From positions 2,309,001 through 2,373,000 of the forward strand of contig NZ_OU015321.1 of NCBI RefSeq assembly GCF_907163105.1: 64,000 nucleotides of DNA. Reading direction: 5' to 3'. Source of the stretch: Cloacibacterium caeni. GTDB taxonomy: Bacteria; Bacteroidota; Bacteroidia; Flavobacteriales; Weeksellaceae. The stretch's first letter is position 1; every line of letters begins with the position of its first letter. This document shows, in pieces, positions 53,277-61,888 of the stretch. The translations under genes were made by a program, and so were the position numbers. Below the pieces are notes generated by a model. The model was given only the letters and a program-made list of their open reading frames with translations, searched no databases and was not told the origin of the DNA.

Positions 53277-55970
53277 ATGAAAAAAATACTTTCATTTACC
53301 TTTATTTTATTATTTTCAATTGTAATTTTTGCTCAGAAAACCATTTCTGGAACTGTAAAAAATGATGATGGAAAACCGCTTGCAAGCGCAAGTGTAACCA
53401 TAGAAGAAATAGGCAAAAATGCCATTTTAGAATATGCAATTACCGATGCCAAAGGAAATTATAAAGTGACTTTTACCAGTAATGACGAAAAAATTCTTGT
53501 AAAAGTAAAAGCTTTTAACCACCAAACCATTACTGAAAATTATAATAACGCAACTCAGACTTTGAATTTTGTGCTTCAAGAAAAAGCCACAGAAATTAAA
53601 GAAGTAAAACTGAAAACTAAACTCATTACCAAACGTGGTGACACCATTTCTTATGATTTAAAATCTTTCGAAAGTAAGGCAGATAGAAGTTTAGCAGATG
53701 TTTTGAAAAAAATTCCTGGGATTGAAGTAAATAAAGATGGTTCTATTCTCTATCAAGGTGAACCGATTAACAAATTCTACGTAAACGGAAAAGATTTAAT
53801 GGAAGGAAGTTACGGCTTAATCAATAATTCTCTCCCAAAAGATGCTGTGCAAAAAGTAGAAGTGCTTGAAAATCACCAACCTGTAAAAATTCTTCAAGAT
53901 AAACTTTCTTCGGAGAATGCGGCGATTAATGTGCAGCTCAAAAAATCTATTACCATGACAGGAAGAGGAGAAACTTCTCTTGGTGTGGCGCCATCTCTTT
54001 GGAATGTAAAACTTTCTCCGATGCTTTTTACTCAAAAATACCAATGGGTTTTGAATTACAAAACCAATAATATGGGAGAAGAAGTAGAAAAAGAGAATAA
54101 TATTCTGGCTTTTGGGAATAGATTTGAAGGAATGAGAAGAAATTTTTCGGAAAATTCTTGGCTTTCTGTAGAAAACGCGGCTACTCCTCAAAACGTTCCT
54201 GTAAAAAGATATTTATTGAACAATGTACATTATTTATCTGCCAATGTTTTGACCAATCTCTCGAAGCAATGGGAATTTAAAGCTAACGCCAGTTATAGCA
54301 ATAACGCCATAGAAAGAGAAAGCATGGTAAAAACCTTCAATGCGAATAATGATTTGACAAATACTTCATTAGTGTCTAATAATTTCTATACCAACCAAGC
54401 AAAAGGTGAAATTATTTTCTCTAAAAACGCCAATAAAAGTTTCTTTAAAAATACCACTACGTATAACGGACTTTGGAATGGAGATTTGGCGAATACCAGA
54501 AACAATAATATTGCTTCTAACCAAAGAACAAAAACGCCATCTAATAGTTTCCAAAACTCATTAAGTGCTATTATTCCTTGGAAAGAAAGATTAGTAAATG
54601 CCATGTCATTCATCAGTTATAGAGATGACAAGCAAGATTTATTCATCAATCCAGCAAATTATGTGGTGAATTTACAAAATGTAGATGGTGGAAATAATAG
54701 CGAATTGGTACATCAATTCCTTAATCTGAAAACTTTCGAAGCGGTACATTCTGCATCTATTGGTTTGTCTAAAAAGAATTGGACTTTTACGCCAGAAGTT
54801 GGTCTTAATTATACCAATAACAAACTACTTACAGATGTAAATGGCGTTACAGGAAACTCTATTCAGGATTATCAATTTAGTGGAACTGCATTAGAAAATG
54901 ACATTAACTTTAAAAATCTAAAACCTTATGCACAAATGATGGTGAATTACAAGAGAGAAGGTTTAGATGTGAATTTAAGTTTCCCTGTTAATTTTAATAA
55001 TATTTCTGCAACTGGAACCAATAATTTAGACAAAACTCTAAATAAAGTGACTTATGAACCAAGATTGTTCATGAGATATGATTTAACTTCATTCTGGAAA
55101 ATTTCAACTTTCGCGGGAATTACCAATTCTTTTGGAAGCATCAATGATGTTTATAATGGTTTTATTCTTTTGTCTGCTAAAAATTTATCTTCTAGAAATA
55201 CTGATATTCAGCAAACAAGGTCTAATTTCGTTGGGTCAAGATTAGAATACAGAAATCCATTGAATAACATTTTCTTTAATGTAAGTTATAATTTTAATGA
55301 TAGAACCAATAACGTAACTTTCCTTAATGAATTAGATGAAGCAAGTCAGCAGTTTATCATCAAAGGATATAATTTAGAGAACAACAGCAAAACCAATTCT
55401 GCTAGAACAGAGCTCGGAAAATATTTCCCTAAATTTAAAACCAACGCTTCTGTAGGATATAATTACTCATTAAGTAATTATCAGCAATTACCGGCCAACT
55501 CTACACCTACAGAATCTAGTTTTATAGATGTAGAAGGCGTAAATCAAGGAGTAAGTGTTAAATTTAATAACAATTATTTCTCTTGGTTAAGTGTAGATTA
55601 TAATGCTAATTGGAATTTTAACAACACAAAATCTCCAGACGATGCAAGGTTTAATAACAAAACCAATTTATTTAATCACGCACTTTCTGCTTATGTATAT
55701 CCTATCAAAAATCACACATTAGGATTCACTTGGGATGAATTGCATTCTAGCAACAGAGAAAGAACGGCTAAAAATGCTTTCTTTGACCTTTCTTACCAAT
55801 ATTCTATGTCCGAAGAAAAAATAGATTTAGAACTGAAAGTGCTGAATATTACCAATAATAATGTATTCGAAAATGTAAATTTTAACTCTACTTTTAATCA
55901 GACTTCTTACACCACGGTAAACATTAGACCGAGACAAGTGGTACTCACGCTGAAGTTTAACTTCAAATAA
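53277..55970 (+). CDS. TonB-receptor-like outer-membrane beta-barrel protein
   Basis: An 897-residue outer-membrane protein: signal peptide (MKKILSFTFILLFSIVIFAQ), a CarboxypepD_reg-like domain (ISGTVKNDDGKPLASASV), a plug-like domain (LADVLKKIPGIEVNKDGS ... YVNGKDLMEG) and a large barrel (OMP_b-brl_3 type) ending in VVLTLKFNFK. No clear TonB box was seen, and the plug lacks some TonB receptor signatures, as usual for this subgroup. Substrate unknown. The exbB-exbD-tonB genes lie 1 kb downstream but past a terminator. Confidence 0.88.
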   Translation: MKKILSFTFILLFSIVIFAQKTISGTVKNDDGKPLASASVTIEEIGKNAILEYAITDAKGNYKVTFTSNDEKILVKVKAFNHQTITENYNNATQTLNFVLQEKATEIKEVKLKTKLITKRGDTISYDLKSFESKADRSLADVLKKIPGIEVNKDGSILYQGEPINKFYVNGKDLMEGSYGLINNSLPKDAVQKVEVLENHQPVKILQDKLSSENAAINVQLKKSITMTGRGETSLGVAPSLWNVKLSPMLFTQKYQWVLNYKTNNMGEEVEKENNILAFGNRFEGMRRNFSENSWLSVENAATPQNVPVKRYLLNNVHYLSANVLTNLSKQWEFKANASYSNNAIERESMVKTFNANNDLTNTSLVSNNFYTNQAKGEIIFSKNANKSFFKNTTTYNGLWNGDLANTRNNNIASNQRTKTPSNSFQNSLSAIIPWKERLVNAMSFISYRDDKQDLFINPANYVVNLQNVDGGNNSELVHQFLNLKTFEAVHSASIGLSKKNWTFTPEVGLNYTNNKLLTDVNGVTGNSIQDYQFSGTALENDINFKNLKPYAQMMVNYKREGLDVNLSFPVNFNNISATGTNNLDKTLNKVTYEPRLFMRYDLTSFWKISTFAGITNSFGSINDVYNGFILLSAKNLSSRNTDIQQTRSNFVGSRLEYRNPLNNIFFNVSYNFNDRTNNVTFLNELDEASQQFIIKGYNLENNSKTNSARTELGKYFPKFKTNASVGYNYSLSNYQQLPANSTPTESSFIDVEGVNQGVSVKFNNNYFSWLSVDYNANWNFNNTKSPDDARFNNKTNLFNHALSAYVYPIKNHTLGFTWDELHSSNRERTAKNAFFDLSYQYSMSEEKIDLELKVLNITNNNVFENVNFNSTFNQTSYTTVNIRPRQVVLTLKFNFK

Positions 55971-55986
55971 ATTTTTCAAAATAACG

Positions 55987-56012
55987 AACGCAGTAAATTT
56001 TTTTACTGCGTT
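55987..56012 (+). terminator. Terminator after the barrel protein gene
   Basis: Stem AACGCAGTAAA/TTTACTGCGTT with a T4 loop and a T run. Confidence 0.88.
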
Positions 56013-56058
56013 TTTTATGATTTTTAGCGAAAAACCTTCTATGGTTTTATAAATTTTT

Positions 56059-56066
56059 TATCTTTG
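56059..56066 (+). promoter_or_regulatory. -7 box TATCTTTG of the gene at 56122
   Basis: Exact TAnnTTTG match. The 55-nt leader that follows contains a direct repeat, ACAATCATT-T-rich-AAC twice. Confidence 0.45.
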
Positions 56067-56121
56067 TTAAAGACAATCATTTTTTTAACTTAAAAACAAT
56101 CATTCTTTTTAACACACCATC

Positions 56122-56580
56122 ATGAAAGGGATTTTAAAAATCTATCACCCAGAAGAAACCCTTAAATACCATATCTCTAGCACATATTGCAAGGCGGTTT
56201 ATCTCAATTCAAAAAATTTTCTGGAAGTAGAAATCATTACAGATGATTCTTTAGACCATGTAGAAGACGATTCTCTACAATATAATTTTCCTCAGCTATC
56301 CTTAGACGTATTTGAATTTCCTATTGATTCTAATGAATTAGAAGGAAAAACTTTCCGTATAGAAGATACAGAGGAAGAAACCTATACAGAAGTAGACCTT
56401 TATGACGACGAAGAAGCCTATCTCTACGAGAATGAACTTAGTTTTTCTAAAGACGAGGAAGATGTGCTACAATTATTCTGGCAAGGGAAAATAGATGATT
56501 TCTATACCGGTTCTGATGAACCCATTCTTTTTAAACTGAAATGTCATTTCAAAGCAGATGATATCGAAATAGAAGAGTAA
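56122..56580 (+). CDS. Acidic protein of unknown function
   Basis: A 152-residue cytoplasmic protein with a strongly acidic composition (many Glu and Asp, e.g. DTEEETYTEVDLYDDEEA). No family recognised, no signal peptide. The beginning LKIYHPEETLKYHISS and the acidic middle look like a small alpha/beta fold. It has its own promoter and stands 160 nt before exbB. Confidence 0.65.
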   Translation: MKGILKIYHPEETLKYHISSTYCKAVYLNSKNFLEVEIITDDSLDHVEDDSLQYNFPQLSLDVFEFPIDSNELEGKTFRIEDTEEETYTEVDLYDDEEAYLYENELSFSKDEEDVLQLFWQGKIDDFYTGSDEPILFKLKCHFKADDIEIEE

Positions 56581-56740
56581 CTTTCTGCTGTTTTCTTTCC
56601 CGTTTAAAACCATCAGAATCTTATTTTATTTTTAAAGTTTTTTTGAAAAGTATTTTTCAAAAAACATACATTGCTACGAGAAATTCTACAATTTTTCACT
56701 AAATTTATCGTTTAGAAATTCGAACTTAACATTTTTCATT

Positions 56741-57424
56741 ATGTTTTTACAAGCCACGACTACTATCATTAACAATAAAGTGACAGAGAAACAAGTATTT
56801 TCACTTTGGGATGTACTTTTCAGCGGAGGAATTATAGGAAATACAATTATGATTGCCATTTTCCTTTTGGGAATTTTAGCATTATATGTTTTTTTCGAAA
56901 GATATTTTTTCATCAAAAGAGCTTCTAAAGAAACGCCTAATTTTTTAGAAAATATTAAAGACTGCATTCATGACGGAAGAATACAATCTGCTATAGATTT
57001 ATGCAGAAGAACAGATTCACCAGAAGCCAGAATGATAGAAAAAGGCTTAACCAGAATAGGAAGACCCATTTCTGATATTTCAAATGCAATGCAAAACCAA
57101 GGACAGTTAGAAGTTTCTAAATTAGAAAAAAACCTGAATATTCTCGCTTCAGCTTCTGGAGCAGCTCCAATGTTAGGCTTCTTAGGAACGGTAGTCGGAA
57201 TGATTATGGCGTTTTTCGAGATTTCTAATGTTACGGGAGCAGTTTCTCCTAAACTATTAGCATCGGGAATTTATACTGCGATGGCTACTACTGCAGTAGG
57301 TTTATTCGTGGGAATTCCTGCCTATTTTTTCTATAATATTTTGGTGACCAATGTAGATAGATTGGTGCTAAAAATTCAAACTCACGTGAATGAGTTTTTA
57401 GATACACTAAACAAACCACTTTAA
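56741..57424 (+). CDS. exbB: MotA/TolQ/ExbB proton channel family protein
   Basis: Inner-membrane stator subunit that lets protons energise TonB. The 227 residues have one N-terminal helix (IMIAIFLLGILALYVFF), a cytoplasmic loop with EARMIEKGLTRIG, and the ExbB core ASASGAAPMLGFLGTVVGMI and ATTAVGLFVGIPAYFFYN. The first gene of exbB, exbD, tonB, with 32 and 62 nt between neighbours. Confidence 0.93.
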   Translation: MFLQATTTIINNKVTEKQVFSLWDVLFSGGIIGNTIMIAIFLLGILALYVFFERYFFIKRASKETPNFLENIKDCIHDGRIQSAIDLCRRTDSPEARMIEKGLTRIGRPISDISNAMQNQGQLEVSKLEKNLNILASASGAAPMLGFLGTVVGMIMAFFEISNVTGAVSPKLLASGIYTAMATTAVGLFVGIPAYFFYNILVTNVDRLVLKIQTHVNEFLDTLNKPL

Positions 57425-57456
57425 TTCTTCTAAAACCTAACCTCAAACTCTTAAGA

Positions 57457-57852
57457 ATGGAATTGAAAAGAAGAAATAGAGTAAGTGCCGAGTTCAGTAT
57501 GGCTTCGATGACAGATATTATCTTTCTGTTATTGATATTCTTTATGATTACCAGTTCAGCCATCAGCCAAAGCGCAATAGATGTGAATTTGCCAAAAGCT
57601 GCAGCTCAAGATCCTAGCGTTACAGACCCTACAACTGTTACAATAAATGCAGATGGCAAGTATTTTGTAAATGATTTAGAAACGCCAAAAGAACAATTAG
57701 AACAAGATATTGTAAAATTGGTAGAAGGTTCACCTAATCCTACTTTTACGATTAGAGCAGACGAAAATTGCAAGCATAAAGATGTAGTTTATGCCATGGA
57801 AATCGCCGAAAAAAACAAATATGGCTTAGCGATTGCTACGGTTCAAGAATAA
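57457..57852 (+). CDS. exbD: Biopolymer transport protein ExbD
   Basis: Partner of ExbB, single-pass membrane protein. The 131 residues show the conserved Asp in the membrane helix SMASMTDIIFLLLIFFMITS (the proton-handling residue) and a periplasmic domain with VTINADGKYFVND and FTIRADENCKHKDVV. Start ATG 57457. Confidence 0.93.
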   Translation: MELKRRNRVSAEFSMASMTDIIFLLLIFFMITSSAISQSAIDVNLPKAAAQDPSVTDPTTVTINADGKYFVNDLETPKEQLEQDIVKLVEGSPNPTFTIRADENCKHKDVVYAMEIAEKNKYGLAIATVQE

Positions 57853-57914
57853 TCAATTGGAATGGACTTTAGTCCATTTATAGAAATTAAAATCAAATTT
57901 AGCCAAAACTCATA

Positions 57915-58784
57915 TTGGAAACGATAACTCAACATAAACGAGACGAAAGAATAGACAAGCTAAAAAGTGCAACACTTACTGCGCTGATTTCGGCATTGTT
58001 GTTTTTGTTGATTTTTTATTACCAATTCGTGAGAGAAATCCCAAAAGAAGAGAAAGTAACCACTATGCTCATAAATTTTGGAGATAATAGAAACGGAAAC
58101 GGAGCAGAAGAACCTGCTAATCAAGAAGGAAGTTTAGCTTCAGCAGATATTTATATCCCTGAAGAGTTAAAAACTCCTGAACCACAACCTCAAGAAATTG
58201 TAGAAACTCCAAAAGCAGTAGAAAAACCTGCAGAAAAAATCATCACAGGAAAATCTGAAAAAACTACTGCAGTAAAAACGGAGAAAACAGAAAAAAAATC
58301 TACGAAATCTTCGGAAACTACAGTATCTAAAACCACTAATTCTAAAACATCATCTACCAGCAATACCACTACCAAAAATGCTCAAGGTGACGGACAAGGA
58401 ACCGCCGCAATTGGCAATCTTATCAAAGGAAGAGGGACTAAGACTGGAACGCAAGGAACTGATGGAACCGTTGGGAATTCTGGCGATCCTCTTGGTGGAA
58501 AAGGAGATGGTGATAGCAAAATTGGCGTAGACAGAAAACTTATTTCTTATATTCCCGGAACCATGGGAAAAGGTGGAGAACAGCCCTCTCATAACTGTAC
58601 AGCAAACGGAACCATTACCATTTCTTATACGGTAGACAAAGCTGGAAACGTGATTTCAGCACGCAGAAGCAGCGGGATTTCTGATCCATGTGTCGTTACT
58701 GCTGCGGTAATTTGGGTGAAAAAATATGTAAAAGCCGAAAAAGCCTCCACCAATTCTACTGGAACATATAAAATTACTTTTTAG
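57915..58784 (+). CDS. tonB: TonB-like energy transducer
   Basis: A 289-residue protein with an N-terminal membrane helix (LISALLFLLIFYYQF), a Pro/Lys/Glu/Thr-rich spacer crossing the periplasm (PEPQPQEIVETPKAVEKP, then many Thr-Ser-Lys units and a Gly-rich part) and a C-terminal TonB-C-like domain (GTITISYTVDKAGNVISARR). It starts with TTG at 57915; no ATG upstream fits. Together with ExbB/ExbD it should power outer-membrane receptors. Copy C of the 3'-end repeat follows it. Confidence 0.88.
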   Translation: METITQHKRDERIDKLKSATLTALISALLFLLIFYYQFVREIPKEEKVTTMLINFGDNRNGNGAEEPANQEGSLASADIYIPEELKTPEPQPQEIVETPKAVEKPAEKIITGKSEKTTAVKTEKTEKKSTKSSETTVSKTTNSKTSSTSNTTTKNAQGDGQGTAAIGNLIKGRGTKTGTQGTDGTVGNSGDPLGGKGDGDSKIGVDRKLISYIPGTMGKGGEQPSHNCTANGTITISYTVDKAGNVISARRSSGISDPCVVTAAVIWVKKYVKAEKASTNSTGTYKITF

Positions 58785-58790
58785 AATTTT

Positions 58791-58883
58791 TTGGGCGCCA
58801 AATTCCTCGTTCCGCTCCCAATCTTTTATGCGCGGCAGCGAAGCTGCCGCGCATAAAAGGATTTCCGCTCAACTCGGGGCGCA
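58791..58883 (+). repeat. Intergenic 3'-end repeat element, copy C
   Basis: Runs from TTGGGCGCC to CAACTCGGGGCGC. Its centre is a perfect stem of 17 bp, CTTTTATGCGCGGCAGC and its complement (58823-58839 and 58843-58859) with a GAA loop. It lies 7 nt after the tonB stop and probably also terminates transcription. Confidence 0.75.
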
Positions 58884-58921
58884 ATTCAGCAACGGAAACA
58901 CGGGTTTTGCTTAAATCAAAT

Positions 58922-58952
58922 TTTTAAAATTCTAGATTTCCTTTTATCTTTG
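58922..58952 (+). promoter_or_regulatory. Promoter of folC
   Basis: TTTT (58922-58925), 19 nt, TATCTTTG (58945-58952); 13 nt later the GTG start of folC. Confidence 0.6.
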
Positions 58953-58965
58953 AAAAAATTTTTTT

Positions 58966-60222
58966 GTGTCAAAAAATAATCCAATTTCTTTTACTCCAGA
59001 AGCTTATCAAGAAGCACTAGATTGGCTTTTTGTACAAATGCCAAATTACCAAATTGAAGGTCAAAAAGCTTATAAACCAGGCTTAGAAAATATTACAAAG
59101 CTTTGTGATTTTTTCGGAAATCCTCAGGAAAAACTGAAGATGATTCATATTGGCGGAACTAATGGAAAAGGCTCTACCAGCAATATGTTGGCTTCGGTTT
59201 TACAAGAACAAGGATACATCGTTGGTTTGTATAATTCTCCTCATTTAATTGATTTTACGGAGAGAATTAAAATTAATGGAGTCTATTGTGAGAAAGAATT
59301 TGTCTTTGATTTTATTCAAAAATTGAGAAATATTCCAGAAGAAATTCTTCCTTCTTTTTTTGAATTTACCACGATTATGGCATTTGAATATTTCTATCAA
59401 AAAAAGGTTGATTTTGCCATTATTGAAGTGGGTTTGGGAGGTAGATTAGATTCTACCAATATAATAAAACCTATAGTTTCTGCTATTACCAATGTAGATT
59501 TAGATCACCAGAATATTTTAGGAGAAACTCTGGAGGAAATTGCCACAGAAAAAGCAGGGATTGTAAAGCATAATATTCCCATTATTTCTGGCGACGAAAG
59601 AGATTTGGTGAAAAATATTATTCAACAAAAAGCCATCGAAAATCATTCTGAATTTATAGATGCAACCGAAATTTCTACTGATTTAGAAACAGATTTGAAG
59701 GGAAATTATCAAAAGAAAAATATTAGAGTAGTTATCGCTTTAGTTGAAGAATTAAGAAAACAAAAAATAAAAATTTCTGAAAGTTCTGTTGAAAATGGTT
59801 TGATGAAAGTTCACCAAAACACCAAATTCATCGGAAGATGGTTTCAATTTTCAGAAAATCCATTGATTATTTGTGATACCGCTCATAATCAGGCTGGTTT
59901 AGAAATGGTTTTTGCCCAATTGAATGCCATTGAAAAGTATAAACACATTGTCCTTGGTTTTGTGAATGATAAAAAAATAGATGATGTATTGAAAATTTTA
60001 CCTAAAAATGCTCAATATTACTTTGTAAAGCCCTCTATTAGCAGAGGAAGAAGTCCAAAAGAGTATGAAAATTTACTAATTTCTGCAAAAATAGATTTTC
60101 AAATTTTTGAAACAGTAGATGCTGGTTTTCAGGCAGCTAAAAAAAAATGTAAGTCAGCAGAAATGATTTTTGTGGGTGGAAGTAATTTTGTAGTGGGAGA
60201 ATTTTTAGAAAAAAATTTGTAG
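58966..60222 (+). CDS. folC: Folylpolyglutamate synthase / dihydrofolate synthase
   Basis: Adds glutamate to dihydropteroate and to folates. The 418 residues have the ATP loop HIGGTNGKGSTSNML, then the FTSPHL-like segment YNSPHLIDFTERIKING, the metal Glu/Asp segment IIEVGLGGRLDSTN and NVDLDHQNILG, plus the C-terminal KFIGRWFQF. Starts with GTG at 58966. The last codons overlap the -33 box of the tRNA promoter. Confidence 0.94.
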   Translation: MSKNNPISFTPEAYQEALDWLFVQMPNYQIEGQKAYKPGLENITKLCDFFGNPQEKLKMIHIGGTNGKGSTSNMLASVLQEQGYIVGLYNSPHLIDFTERIKINGVYCEKEFVFDFIQKLRNIPEEILPSFFEFTTIMAFEYFYQKKVDFAIIEVGLGGRLDSTNIIKPIVSAITNVDLDHQNILGETLEEIATEKAGIVKHNIPIISGDERDLVKNIIQQKAIENHSEFIDATEISTDLETDLKGNYQKKNIRVVIALVEELRKQKIKISESSVENGLMKVHQNTKFIGRWFQFSENPLIICDTAHNQAGLEMVFAQLNAIEKYKHIVLGFVNDKKIDDVLKILPKNAQYYFVKPSISRGRSPKEYENLLISAKIDFQIFETVDAGFQAAKKKCKSAEMIFVGGSNFVVGEFLEKNL

Positions 60223-60246
60223 AAATCGCAATAAGTTGTATATTTG
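60216..60246 (+). promoter_or_regulatory. Promoter of the tRNA-Val array
   Basis: TTTG (60216-60219), exactly 19 nt, TATATTTG (60239-60246): perfect fit to the Bacteroidota consensus, overlapping the folC stop. Start of transcription is expected about 20 nt before the first tRNA copy. Confidence 0.85.
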
Positions 60247-60275
60247 CACCACTCAAAACGAGAAATCGTGAAAGA

Positions 60276-60345
60276 GGGTTCTTAGCTCAGTTGGTTCAGA
60301 GCATCCCGATTTATCATCGGGAGAGTCGAGGGTAACTAATCCCTC
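60276..60345 (+). pseudogene. Truncated/chimeric tRNA copy (5' half identical to tRNA-Val)
   Basis: The first 30 nt (acceptor 5' strand, D arm and start of the anticodon arm) equal the two intact tRNA-Val genes. After GCATC the sequence diverges: stem TCCCGA-TTTATCA-TCGGGA, then GAGGG-TAACTAA-TCCCTC with a T-loop that lacks TTCGAAT, and no 3' acceptor strand complementary to GGGTTCT. It therefore cannot form a normal tRNA. It is the first unit behind a perfect promoter. Confidence 0.75.
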
Positions 60346-60355
60346 AAAAAAATTA

Positions 60356-60430
60356 GGGTTCTTAGCTCAGTTGGTTCAGAGCATCTGGTTTACACCCAGA
60401 GGGTCGGGGGTTCGAATCCCTCAGGACCCA
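60356..60430 (+). tRNA. tRNA-Val (anticodon UAC), copy 1
   Basis: 75 nt. Acceptor GGGTTCT/AGGACCC, D arm AGCTCAGTTGGTTCAGAGC, anticodon stem TCTGG/CCAGA with loop TTTACAC (anticodon TAC) and T loop TTCGAAT. The discriminator base is A; CCA is not encoded. Confidence 0.96.
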
Positions 60431-60462
60431 CAAAAAAGGAACGAAACCTTTTAAAAAAATTC

Positions 60463-60537
60463 GGGTTCTTAGCTCAGTTGGTTCAGAGCATCTGGTTTAC
60501 ACCCAGAGGGTCGGGGGTTCGAATCCCTCAGGACCCA
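60463..60537 (+). tRNA. tRNA-Val (anticodon UAC), copy 2
   Basis: 75 nt, identical to the copy at 60356-60430. The 32-nt spacer carries a small AAAGG/CCTTT stem. A terminator follows 9 nt later. Confidence 0.96.
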
Positions 60538-60546
60538 CAGAAATAG

Positions 60547-60575
60547 AAATCTCACAGAAATGTGAGATTTTTTTG
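60547..60575 (+). terminator. Terminator of the tRNA array
   Basis: Stem AAATCTCAC/GTGAGATTT with a 6-nt loop and a T7 run. Confidence 0.9.
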
Positions 60576-60612
60576 TTTAAAACCATTCTCAAAAGTTAAA
60601 AATCCATAAAAA

Positions 60613-60643
60613 TTTCGTATTTGTTATTTATTTGTTATTTTTG
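60613..60643 (+). promoter_or_regulatory. Promoter of the gene at 60660
   Basis: TTTC (60613-60616), 19 nt, TATTTTTG (60636-60643), 16 nt before the ATG. Confidence 0.55.
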
Positions 60644-60659
60644 TAATAACAAAACACAA

Positions 60660-61280
60660 ATGAAAACTATTCTTTTAACAGCATTCCTCTTAGCAGGAAG
60701 TATGCTCTTTGGCCAACAGAACGAAGAGTTTAGACTTATCAAGCAACATTTTGATCGTCAAGAAAATCTATTGAAAATTGAGTTTGTCAAGAAGTATAAT
60801 AATGCTTTTACGGCTCAAGAAAAAGAAACCGTCAAAAAAGATTTTACAGAATTTATGCTCAAATTAGACAGTATAAGAAATACTGCGTATCTTGGTGCAT
60901 TAATAAGAGTGAAGAATATAGAAGAACTTGAATATTTAAAAAGTCAATCTTCTTCTAATGCTAAAGCTTGTCATACAGAAATAGACGAAGCGCCAGAATT
61001 CCCCAATGGAATAGATGCTTTGAGAGAAAAGGTAGCTTCTTTATTTTATTCAAAAGGAATTGAATATTGTAAAAATGAACTCAATACTACCGTGAGTTTT
61101 GTGGTAGATGAAAACGGTTCAATTACAGATATCAAAGCAGAAGGCGAAAACATAAGTTTTAATAAACAAGCAGAAATTGCCATGTATCTTATTTCAGAAA
61201 AATTTACTAAGCCTGCTCTTCAAAAAGGAAATGCTGTAAAATATGCTTTCAGAATGCCTTTGAGTATTAAATTCGAATAA
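60660..61280 (+). CDS. Exported protein with TonB-C-like domain (paralog 1)
   Basis: The frame is open from 60621, but ATG 60660 starts a signal peptide (MKTILLTAFLLAGSMLFGQQ), giving 206 residues. A helical middle (residues 25-85) is followed by a TonB-C-like fold: FPNGIDALREKVASLF, then VSFVVDENGSITDIKAEGEN and FTKPALQKGNAVKYAFRMPL. There is no membrane anchor or Pro-rich spacer, so it is not a full TonB. Two similar genes in tandem, this one being the first; role unknown. Confidence 0.75.
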   Translation: MKTILLTAFLLAGSMLFGQQNEEFRLIKQHFDRQENLLKIEFVKKYNNAFTAQEKETVKKDFTEFMLKLDSIRNTAYLGALIRVKNIEELEYLKSQSSSNAKACHTEIDEAPEFPNGIDALREKVASLFYSKGIEYCKNELNTTVSFVVDENGSITDIKAEGENISFNKQAEIAMYLISEKFTKPALQKGNAVKYAFRMPLSIKFE

Positions 61281-61285
61281 TTTTT

Positions 61286-61888
61286 ATGCTAAAAATATTT
61301 TTCTTTCTTCTTTTTTCTTGTGGGATAAATGCTCAACAATTAGAATCTTTAAAAATTCTAAAAATAAAGCATGACAGCATAGAAACTCAGCTGAAACTAA
61401 AGCACCAGGAAGAAATTAAAGGAAAATCTGAGTCTGAAATCAGTGAAATTTATTACCAAAATCTACTTAGCAGAAGCAAAAATAACAGAGAACGTTTAGA
61501 CCATTATTTTTCTGCCGTTCAAACGTATTTAGAAACTCAAAAATTGATTGGCCCAAGTCAAGAAGCAGCCCAACAAGAAATTCCAGATAAAACAGCGAAT
61601 TATTCTCAAGGTTTTCCCGCTCTATATAAAGAAGTGCATGATTTTATCAAAAATAGATATCAAGATAGATTAGATGATTATTTTTCCAAATCTGCTAAAA
61701 TCCATTTTATTGTTCAAAATGACCATTCACTTTACATAGAAAAAGTTGAAGGTACGGAGAAAGAATTTAACGATTTAGCTTTGCTGGCATTTTTAATGAC
61801 CACTGGAAAATGGGAAAGTGCTTTTCAAAGCGGTTCCAATGTAAAATCTAAATTTGTTTTGCCTGTAAAATTTGTAGTAGAAGAGTAA
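61286..61888 (+). CDS. Exported protein with TonB-C-like domain (paralog 2)
   Basis: A 200-residue protein with a signal peptide (MLKIFFFLLFSCGINAQQ), a helical part and a diverged TonB-C-like end (GFPALYKEVHDFIKNRY ... KIHFIVQNDHSLYIEKVEG ... FQSGSNVKSKFVLPVKFV). Same layout as the preceding gene, 5 nt apart, so the pair likely came from a duplication. Its stop overlaps the tadA start as TAATG, making a three-gene unit. Confidence 0.75.
   Translation: MLKIFFFLLFSCGINAQQLESLKILKIKHDSIETQLKLKHQEEIKGKSESEISEIYYQNLLSRSKNNRERLDHYFSAVQTYLETQKLIGPSQEAAQQEIPDKTANYSQGFPALYKEVHDFIKNRYQDRLDDYFSKSAKIHFIVQNDHSLYIEKVEGTEKEFNDLALLAFLMTTGKWESAFQSGSNVKSKFVLPVKFVVEE

Noticed and set aside
57379-57394. Third parS-like CACGTG site inside exbB
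   Set aside because: Only the central CTCACGTGAA part fits; flanks differ from the consensus and it lies in coding sequence.
60276-60345. First tRNA-like unit read as tRNA-Ile (anticodon UAU)
   Set aside because: Base 37 is C, the T-loop lacks TTCGAAT and there is no complementary 3' acceptor strand.
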